A stretch of DNA of 55,880 nt, taken from NCBI RefSeq assembly GCF_000003605.2, contig NW_003119928.1, positions 1 to 55,880 of the forward strand. The letters run 5' to 3'. Position 1 is the stretch's first letter. Each line of letters starts with the position of its first letter. Below the pieces are notes generated by a model that saw only the letters and a list, made by a program, of their open reading frames with translations, searched no databases and had not been told where the DNA came from. Origin of the DNA: Saccoglossus kowalevskii (Eukaryota > Hemichordata > Enteropneusta > Harrimaniidae). Positions 47,355 to 55,880 of the stretch are shown one piece after another. The position numbers and the translations under genes were made by a program.

Positions 47355-48065
47355 ACATGTTGAGTGATTCAACGGAAAAATCAAGCTTTTGCAATGAATA
47401 TTCATTAACTGGTTTATTATCTCAGTTTCTACGAATATAACTGGTTGTTTGAACCACATCAAAACCATAAATTATTTGGTGATGTGTAAATATCCTAATT
47501 TTGTCACAATTACTATCCGATTATTGTCGTGGGTTCTCGTTACATTTTAAATAAATATTATTGTGTGATATTGTTTTCTGTCGTGTTGTGGAGAATGTTT
47601 TAATTGTGGATTATTAGTGTTATCTTTTTGGTCGTGCAGTTACTGTTAAAGAAAGTGGTGTCGGTTAAAGACAGTGACAAAATAAAAAAAATTAAAGGTT
47701 ACTACACCGCCGATAATGGATATGGACGCCAATTAACCACAAAGACAACCTAAAGAGGTGGGTGAGCACGGTTTATAGTCAATGTGGTATCTGTTGTATT
47801 TGTCCCCATTCACGTTAGTGTGTTTGATGGACTGGCTATTTGGCTATATCTGAAGGTCGGTCTTTTTGGCAAAAACCTCGTCAAAGTAAACATCGTATTG
47901 ACAATCTGGATACTTGGACGAGATGGATCACTTCTACTTGCACGGACATGTTTATTTGCTGTAACTACATGAAACAGTATAAACGACTACGCCCGCTGAG
48001 GGCGCCAATCACACACTGCGTGCACAGTTTAATTAGTGGAATTGTCTTTTCATTCGTGAATTTTA
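47355..48065 (+). pseudogene. Decayed duplicate of the 44.5-45.8 kb gene unit
   Basis: Blocks in the same order as 44475-45780 are GTTGAGTGATTCAACG, ATTCATTAACTGG, TAACTGGTTGTTTGAAC, GTGCAGTTACTGT, GTGGTGTCGGTTAA (where the first copy has its ATG), ATGGATATGGACGCCAATTAACCA, GGTGAGC, then CGCTGAGGGCGCCAATCACACAC. The start codon is lost (ATGTCAGC to GTGTCGGT), the frame has stops, and a large part of exon 1 is deleted. Confidence 0.75.
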
Positions 48066-48820
48066 CATACCATTAAATATCATTTTCTAATTTTGGCAGG
48101 ACTGAGCATAATTATAACCCCTAAACCCTTCAGGCACCCCCCCCCCCCCCAATGACTTTGGATCCCATATATCTGCACGTACATTGGAGTAGCGAATATG
48201 AAACACAGATTAAATACAAGGGCTGTTTTTTTCTTCAAGGTGTATTGACAGTAGAGAATTCACCAGTTTGTTGGTTGTTTCACTTCAATTAAATTTGTCA
48301 GAAGCTTTCATGTGTTGGGCAAAGCATCGTGATCATTATAATAGTTCTCCTAACTTCACAAACCTTTCTCATTACAAACTGTGGTGGCGCTATTGTTAAG
48401 TCTATAGAGGTGAAAACTCTTTATTCAATGAAATTATTTGTATCGTTAATCAAATGAGCCTGGCATGGACTTTGTAAGTTAAAAACATTCAAAAACAGAT
48501 TTACTAAATATGTTGCTTTATTTGCCAAAATTTTACATTTACATGGGTCATTCACCCATAAATCTATACATTACACAATATTTTTATACCATTAAAATGA
48601 AGGTAAATGCAGTTATATCAGAGATTGAGCAACATATAATTGGTTGAGAAGCAGTTTTAATATTAGCAGCATTAAAGCTACCAATCCTTGCCATTGTAAT
48701 ATGCATCTCATTAGCATCATGTGTCTTGTGTCCCATTGTAATTTTAATCTACTAAATACATTTGTGAGAACAACAGACTGATATGACGCCCATTACTAAA
48801 TTGAACTGGTATACTATAAA
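48066..48820. other. Intergenic DNA, no gene supported
   Basis: AT-rich, with a weak echo of the 6.0-kb repeat near 48346. No gene. Confidence 0.4.
48137..48150 (+). repeat. Poly-C run (14)
   Basis: Fourteen C in a row; its length may be unreliable in the assembly. Confidence 0.9.
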
Positions 48821-48824
48821 TGTA

Positions 48825-49470
48825 ATAATAATAATAAGTATGCATTTATATAGCGCCATAAATCCAAAATTAAATGTTTATAGGCGCTTAACAATATAAA
48901 AGAAATAAAATTATAAACAAACAAAATAAAAACTACTGAGTTTCAAAAGTCTGTCTAAAAAGATGAGTTTTAAGTTTCTTCTTAAAAATGTCAATATTGT
49001 CTGAGAGTTTGATATGTAGGGGTAGTTCATTCCATAAGGCAGGAGCAGCATTGCAAATGGCTTGATGACCGAAAGATTTGGTACATGTATTAGTTTTTGG
49101 AACGTGGAGTGTAGACTGCGGGTGGGTTTGTACGATGAAACAAGTTCGCAAATGTAGGATGGCAGGGTGTTGTGAATTGCACAAAACGCGATTAACATGA
49201 TCTTGAAATTAATGTGTTGTTGAACAGGAAGCCAGTGTAGGTTGTATAGAACTTCAGTGATATGGTCAAATTTCCTAGTCTTTGTAATGAGGCATGCCGC
49301 TGTATTTTGAACAAGCTTGTGAATATTTGTCTTGGCAATGCCGTAGAAGAGACTGTTTCTATGGTCAATCCTTGATGTTACAAATAAATGTACTAAATGT
49401 TTTGTAGTTGCATTAGTTAGGTACTTCCTGATGGAACTAATATTGCAGATATGAAAGTATTTATGCACAC
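48825..49470 (-). mobile_element. 5'-truncated CR1-type LINE, 3' end with RT fragment
   Basis: On the reverse strand a 185-residue frame, with a frameshift partner at 48933-49184, carries the end of a non-LTR reverse transcriptase. Visible pieces are SRIDHRNSLFYGI, HWLPVQQHINFKIMLI, then in the other frame APALWNELPLHIK and FKKKLKTHLF. After the stop comes a 3' tail with AAGCGCCTATAAACATT and a (TAT)n run near 48830, typical of such elements. The frameshift and missing 5' part mark it as dead. Confidence 0.9.
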
Positions 49471-50468
49471 GAATAAATACTCCATATCATCTAAAGTTAT
49501 CAGATATGTTTTGTAGGCGACGTATGAAATGCAGTATACAAAATGCAACAATTCAATGCAAATACTGCATTTATACTATCAGAAGTACATGTAAACCAGA
49601 AACTGTGTTTATTGTATACAAGATTAAACTTTGACAAGTTATGATCATAGACCCGCAATTTAAGACTTTTCAGCAACTATCATAATACATGCTTGATTTT
49701 CAACCAATGATTCGCTTACATGTCTTTGCAAAAATTACAATGGTGTGGTCAAATAATGATTCAGTATACAACAAATGCAATTTTTGGTTGATATATGCTT
49801 CAATTGGAGATGCACTTCTAATAGAGTGAATACTGTAAATCCTAGGGTAAATTTTACGTTAAAGAACAACATGGTATATAAACACAGAGTCACGGGCGGA
49901 GTCTATTATACAAGTGAATTGGCCCTCACCTACAAAAACAACGATAACTAAAAGCTCCACAAAAACATGAGAAAAAGTCTGTTAGACCCTTATATTCTAA
50001 GTTTATTAGAACACATGCTGGATGTTGGGATTTTAGGTTGTAAGATACAATTCAGCCATGGAGTAGAAAAATAATTCTGGTTGACATGCATAATCGTAAC
50101 TACTGATTTTGGTTCATGCTTTGGTTCATATGATAAAAACTTAAATTAAATTTGGCAGATGATACAGCTTTAAGTTCAATCTAAAATAATGCAACATTTA
50201 CAAATATAACCAAAGAATCAGTGAAAAAAAAACATGTACATGTATTTAATACATCAGGTCAGCTTGTAACCCACGCAAATGTTTACATTGAGATAAAGAA
50301 AAAAAAAACAGATTTTTTTCATAATTTTGTTCTACTTTGATTTAGTCACTTAAAAGCTAATGTGTAAAAAAATATTAAAGCTACATGTACAAGGGGCATC
50401 AGCGAGCACAAGCTTTCAGACATGTATTTCATGAAAAATTTAATTACATGAGTGCCATAAGGATAGTT
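49471..50468. other. Intergenic DNA, no gene supported
   Basis: AT-rich without supported frames. Confidence 0.4.
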
Positions 50469-50590
50469 TAAAGCGGGGGAGTCATCACCTGCACATCCAT
50501 CAAATGGTCATAGCGTGTCATTGTTTAAAACAAGTGTCCACCCATGAGCCTTTGCGTTTTCAGCGTCGACTCAATTCCCACACGTGCACA
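50469..50590 (-). mobile_element. Truncated TAAAGCGGG MITE, second copy
   Basis: TTAAAGCGGGGGAGTCATCACCTGC opens this copy, followed by CAAATGGTCATAGCGTGT, CACCCATGAGCCTTTGCGTTTT and GACTCAATTCCC. These match 15841 back to about 15710 in reverse orientation. The far terminal repeat is missing. Confidence 0.85.
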
Positions 50591-51030
50591 TGTTTAGTCC
50601 CAATAGATCAAAATGCTTATCCAAGATAACACATTTTCAAAAAAAAAGATGGCTGCCAGTAGGCAATCTTGAATCAAATCACTATTAAACTACTGCATGT
50701 GCATATGTCCCACATAAAGTACTAGGCACATGCAAAACATTATCAGGTTATAGAGGGTTCTGAAATATGACTACAGACATAAGGAAACCAAATTATAAGA
50801 CTCTGTTCTGAACTTCATTAAAAAAATTGCAAACAAAAGTGCAACAATCAAAAACCTACAGCTTTGTACCTGAAAAATGATACATTCTTTGTGAAGAAAA
50901 ATATATATAATCACAGCAAAAAAAAGCAATCAACCATTATCAGTAAACACAGGGAAGCAGGCTCGACTAGCTTCGCTACAGCTATTTCTGCTTCCCAGCC
51001 ATATTATACACATTTACTTTTGTTCGTTTG

Positions 51031-51036
51031 TTTATT
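51031..51036 (-). terminator. Candidate polyadenylation signal of the STAND/TPR gene
   Basis: The reverse strand reads AATAAA 161 bp after the stop codon, in a (TTTA/TTTG)n stretch that offers several overlapping signals. Confidence 0.5.
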
Positions 51037-51196
51037 TATTTATTTGTTTGTTTGTTCATTTGTTTACTTATTTATTTATACTTGTACATTTACCGGTATT
51101 TATTTACTTACTTCCCATTGCAACTTTTTTCACATTGTTTAAAATGGGAAATAAAACAACAACAACAAAATACTTCGTCCATATCCATTTATGCTC

Positions 51197-54100
51197 CTAC
51201 GACGCTTTCTGCTTCATGGTATTGTCCTCCTTTTCTGAGTCACTCTCACTGCTACCACTGTTACTACTGCTGCTACTGTCATCATGCCCATCACTCCCAG
51301 TTGTGATTTTTTCAGTGTTAGCTTTCTGTTGAACAATGACATATGCATGAAAACCAAGTCTTCTTCAATTAACATACGTGATCTATACATCTTCATAAAA
51401 GCAAATTGAGGCAATGACCAACAGCAATCATAGCATAAGGTTTATAAATAAAGTAAAAAGTAGTGAAATTAACTTTTAACAGTCCTCATTTTCAAACTGA
51501 TTTTGGCAGTTTTTTTGACAGATGATCTCTAACTTAGGGTGGGGTTTGACATAACAGACAATAAACACATTCTGTGTTGGTGGACGCAATAAATGCACTG
51601 ATTGTCTGAAAAACTAGGTTATACATCAAGCCATAACTACTAAGCTGACTAAATATAGAAGATATAAATTGTCTGAATTTGGAAGGGGGGGTGAATTTTA
51701 GAACACAATATATAACTGAAGACTTCACAAAGAGTCTGGATAGTGGATTTTTAGTTTTATGTTATCTTATTTCTTAGGTAACCCTCACAAATGCATGAAT
51801 CAACAAATTTTTAGACTCACTTATTTACCTACAACAGTATTCATAAAAACTTTGGTCAATACGTGTCAATAAAGTTGATGAACAAAAACTCAAAGAATGA
51901 GCCTGAGTACTAAATGGGCAATATACCATATCACTTGAGAGGTGAACTTTCAAGCTTGGCTTTTTCTTTTATTTGCCAAAATGTCTGCTTTATACTCTTT
52001 TTATTCAGTCATCAGAAGTGAAATTGTTGAAATACTAATTATATGTATTTCACAAAACAGTATTCTGATATTTCAATCAATAACATTTTTTTAGTATTGA
52101 TGATATTATTCGCCGGATAATATACCGTTTCTCACATTAACACTATTCAGCCATTGCACCACAAACAGACATCTATATTAACACATAACCTGCTAATAGC
52201 TTTGTACATATATAGCAAAAATAAATGGCATCACTGTAGATTGAAATTGAAGAACAGACAACTTCCTATCAACTTACCAAAAATACTGCCTCATATGAAT
52301 CTATCTCAGCATGACGCTGTAGAGATTTCAACACTTTCTTCAAGTCACTTTGAGTGTTTTCGTAGTCAATACTTCTTCGGGGAGGCTCCAATGATAGTTC
52401 AATTTCAAGTGCTTGTTTCAGATAGTTGTGAGCTATATTATACAATCTGTCACTCTTCTCTGTGGGCATGCAAAAGGAATAGCACATCTATTTACAAATA
52501 CACATAATTTCAACACATACTAAATCATATCAGACCATTTCACACATACCAAAAAATGCATGCATTGTGCACTGAATTATTAAAATATGACTTACTTTCT
52601 CCATAGAAACATACAAGTAATGTAAGCACATTGTGCTTCTAAAGGTGCAACTGTTTCGTTCAGTGCATCAAGGGAAAATCTTTACACAGGAGACAATTAA
52701 CAAAATAAATAAAAGTCATGTATATTTCAGGAAATAATTTTTTCATGAGAGAATAACAATTTAAGTTGTATTATGGCAAATTATATTTGCAGAAGTCAAA
52801 CTTGTTGAGTCAAATGCTGACAAAGACATTCTGCATTCAAGACATATAGACAAGATGGTTTTGTCTTTTCAAGTACACCAAATTCATGGAGATTCATGTT
52901 TGCTAACTTTAACAGGTTGTATTGTACACAGTGTTTGAAACTAAGGCAGACCCTTGGGTTCGAGGCATAGAACTTTACAGTAGGGCTGACAAGATCAAAA
53001 GCCTGCTTTTTGAATTTTCTGATGACTTAAAAAATGATAAATACTATTCAACACGACAAGCATCTTTCCATTTTTATTTTTGTTCATATATTTTTTGGGT
53101 CAACAACATTCAAGCAGGCCCTTGATCTGCAGGCCCTAAAGGCCATCAACCTTTTGACTGACTGATCACAGCTCATAAATATGCACATCAGATACATACC
53201 TCTTTCTTCAGCACTCTCCTCTTCGGCAGCTTTATTCCTGGCTACATCACCTTGACTCAGATAAATAGAACCAACAAAATAGACACTTCTGGCTGTATCT
53301 GGATGTTCCTTGCCTAGGTATTGCATTCTGATCTCCATTGCTTCCATTGCTAAGGTCAGTGCTTTATCGAATTCTTTCATCTCTGTGTAAGTCAGTGCCT
53401 TGTTCTTGAGCACAACTGCAGTTTTGGGAAAGCCATAGATCCTCATATCCTTCTCCAGAATAATAGCTTTGTCATACTCAGCAAGAGCTTTGTTGTAAAA
53501 ATCATTACCATCTTCTTTATTGCCATCCTCATGTGCTTTGTTTCCCATCCAGTGATAGCATGTACCAACATTTAGTATGAATGTTGGCATGTCTAAATGA
53601 ATTCCCTTGGTAGCCACACTATACAGGACTTCCACTGCTTGCTTGTGGTATTTCAGCGATTTATCAATCTCTTTAATAGAGAAATAAGAATGGCCAATTG
53701 CATTGAGATTCCTTGCAACATAAGTGTGTTTCTTCAGCAATTTTTTTCGTGTTTCCAGTGACTTTTTAAGCATCTTGATTCCATCCTGCACTTCACGAAT
53801 CATAACTAAAGATCTGCCTTGTACATACTCGCAAGCTGCTAAGGTGAGGTCATAGTTGCTGCTGGATTCACCCTTTGAAGCAAGATCTGCTAAGATTTTG
53901 AATGGCTCTTGTAAAATCTGCAGTGCTTTATGAGCATGGGCTAGTGGCATGTAACTGTCTGCTTCTAGAGCCCTCATGAAGCAATACTTAATCTGCTTCC
54001 CTTGCTTCTTTGTAATTTCTGCAAAATTATGGAATAGCTCAATTCGTCTGTTAGGACCTAGGTAGTGCTCAAACAAGAGGGTAATGGACATTCTCTTTCT

Positions 54101-55332
54101 GTGATCTTTTTTCGACTCTATCTCTGGCACTATGCCAAGCTTCACCATCAATTTCAAGTAGTGATCAAGATTGGTTCTGTTATTTTTTAACACGAGCTGC
54201 ATGACGGAATGGTAGTCAGTTTCAACTTTGGATGCATTCTGGCACAACAACTGATCATAGTAATTAACATAATTTCTCTGCCCTTGATCATAACTGTTCT
54301 GCAAGTTCTCATCTTTTGCCATTTCATGAAGGAAAGACCGCACTAGAGGATGCAAACTATACTTCTCGACTTTATGCAGGCGAAGATTCCGGAATTCAAC
54401 AGTAGGTTCAGAATTGACAACTTTCCATAGATTGACAAGTGGCTGAATGATTTCTAATTTGGTCATGGCTTCATCCCCAGTACCTATCACACCTGTAGCT
54501 GCAGCCTGGTCTAACGTGCTTGGGAAAACAGAAAGCTTCAACCATGCACGCTGTAGCTCATCAGGCAATGCTTGGAAAACATACTGTAAACACTGATCAA
54601 CAGGTTGATATCTATATGTCAGTGTTTTCATCGTTCTGCCCTTCTCTGGATTAAGTTGCATGATTATTTCCTGTGCAGTGACACCACCATCAACCAGACG
54701 ACTAGCGATGATTCTCAGGGCTAATGGCATGTTACCCGTCAATGTGGCTAACTCAGCTGCATCAGAATCAGGGACTCTGTCTGTACCTGCTAATTTCTGC
54801 AGCAATGCAATAGACTCGTACTCCTTGAACGGTTTTAACTCAACTTGTTTGAAAGAAAGGGAACCAAATCGTGCTTCTCGTAGAGCATACCGCGAAGTGA
54901 TCACTACTTTCAACCGACTGTTTTTCACTTCAAGTAATTCGTAGAGGGTATTGTGGAAATCATCACATGTATAGCTTCCAGGTTCCAATATGTTATCAGC
55001 GTTGTCAATTAGCAATATTGTATCTAAAAAATACAGTACATATGAGAATGTGTGTCAGATAAACTGTACTATTAATAGCATGCATGAAAACCAGATGACT
55101 CAAGTGTATATGCTGATTGAAGGGCAGTAGTCGTCTCACTGCGCTCATTCCACAATCCAATGTGCTTTTCTAATGGAAATCACAAGTATGAGGTTCGACC
55201 TGGGTGCGACTAGCACTAATTACCACTTGTGACTCCTTCGATACCTTCTAAACACCTAACAAAATACCTTATTAAAGCTTGGTAACGTCTCAGTTTGTAC
55301 TCGTTGATCTGCGCAACAGTCAAAGTCGCCAT
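51197..55332 (-). CDS. NB-ARC/TPR (STAND) protein, four exons, no P-loop seen
   Basis: Proposed exons on the reverse strand: 55332-55245, 55023-53200, 52459-52278 and 51325-51197. All have AG/GT borders and matching phases (1, 1, 0), giving 740 residues. Exon 1 starts MATLTVAQINEYKLRRYQAL. Residues about 31-40 read TILLIDNADN, the kinase-2/Walker B motif, followed by VVITSRYALREARF (sensor region), TGNMPLALRIIASRL (GxP-type motif), a winged-helix segment and a SLHPLVRSFLHE stretch. Residues about 330-680 are tetratricopeptide repeats. The tail is acidic and serine-rich (DDSSSSSNSGSSESDSEKE). STAND proteins act as oligomerising switches, often in immunity or cell death. No Walker A loop lies in exon 1 or in the 221-bp intron. 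Exon 1 is less certain than the other three; if it is wrong, further 5' exons lie outside the window. Confidence 0.85.
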
Positions 55333-55880
55333 CTTTGTTTATATGAGACCCATATATCTTGCGCATACGTGGCGCGACGACTACCGCCCTTTAAACATAT
55401 TTCTATGTGCAACATTTATAAAATTGGCTATATTTACAATGTTTCAAACAAACATACAAATTATGTTGTACAAGTTCATTAAAAATGCATATTTATTACC
55501 AGAATATTAATTTAACCAATTTGTGTCTGTGTTCATTTTAAGAGGAGATATCTTGGTAAATTTCTGTAACATGTAAAAACATAGTTGAACTCTGGTGACC
55601 TTGCCCTTTGTTATATAATATAATTCCCTTTAACATATTTTGTTTCAATATAAATATGCATTGTCATAATTAATTTTGAGTACAAGCAAGTTTTGGGGTT
55701 GAACCAACAGTGGGGAATCAGTCTACCGAATGTCCTTTAAAGATGTAAATATCTTACAAAAACATTGGTGCCTTATTTGTTTAATTATTTTAAGGGACAT
55801 AATTTCCAGTTTTATTCAAAGTAATTCAGATATTTTAGTATAAAAATAAATGCCTCATCGCAAAAAAAAGTGCTGCATTT
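55333..55880. other. Region upstream of the STAND/TPR start
   Basis: This holds the presumed 5' flank of the gene. GTGGCGCGACGACTACC-like GC-richer sequence at about 55369-55390 and TTATATGAG near 55338 may be promoter-proximal. No other gene is seen. Confidence 0.35.

Noticed and set aside
51028-51332. Overlapping plus-strand frames of 92-94 residues
   Set aside because: They come from (TTTA/TTTG)n repeats and antisense of the serine-rich last exon.
54660-54944. 94-residue plus-strand frame
   Set aside because: Antisense shadow of the NB-ARC exon.

Overview
The window looks like AT-rich animal nuclear DNA: intron-containing genes with GT-AG junctions, CR1-type retrotransposon fragments, MITEs, satellite repeats and one assembly gap. 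A creatine-pathway GATM gene and an NB-ARC/TPR (STAND) gene suggest an invertebrate deuterostome (hemichordate or lancelet-like). That is an inference; no sequence here names the species.

Layout. 1-510 is a 31-bp satellite. 3395-11911 (+) is GATM (glycine amidinotransferase), with six exons that join in frame; its 5' exon was not found. 12-21 kb is intergenic DNA with a broken capsid-like remnant, two short tandem-repeat fields and two MITEs. 21-31 kb (-) holds a cluster of small cysteine-rich genes: three clear paralogues (23197-23499, 26476-26784, 29653-29949), a decayed copy directly downstream of the middle one, and two divergent relatives (21487-21726, 30120-30332). The same 20.6-33.5 kb stretch carries eight exact kappaB-like decamers, including a duplicated two-site module. 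33-39 kb (-) holds a second gene type: a complete five-exon model (36627-38980) in which every intron is phase 1, plus scattered exons from decayed or incomplete copies. Both gene types share a short N-(I/T)-(D/P)-x-N-E-P-like motif. 40-48 kb is built from two segmental duplications; one contains a small acidic gene at 44861 (+) and its broken copy near 47.7 kb. 48.8-49.5 kb is a CR1-like LINE 3' end. 51197-55332 (-) is a four-exon STAND/TPR gene that appears to lack the P-loop exon.

The candidate new system is the 21-39 kb cluster. It combines lineage-specific small proteins with no recognised family, recent tandem duplication with pseudogenes, duplicated Rel/NF-kappaB-like site modules, and a motif shared between two structurally different gene types. 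An inducible immune or stress effector cluster would explain these features, but that function is inferred. Exon models were built by eye from splice sites and phase and have no transcript support.
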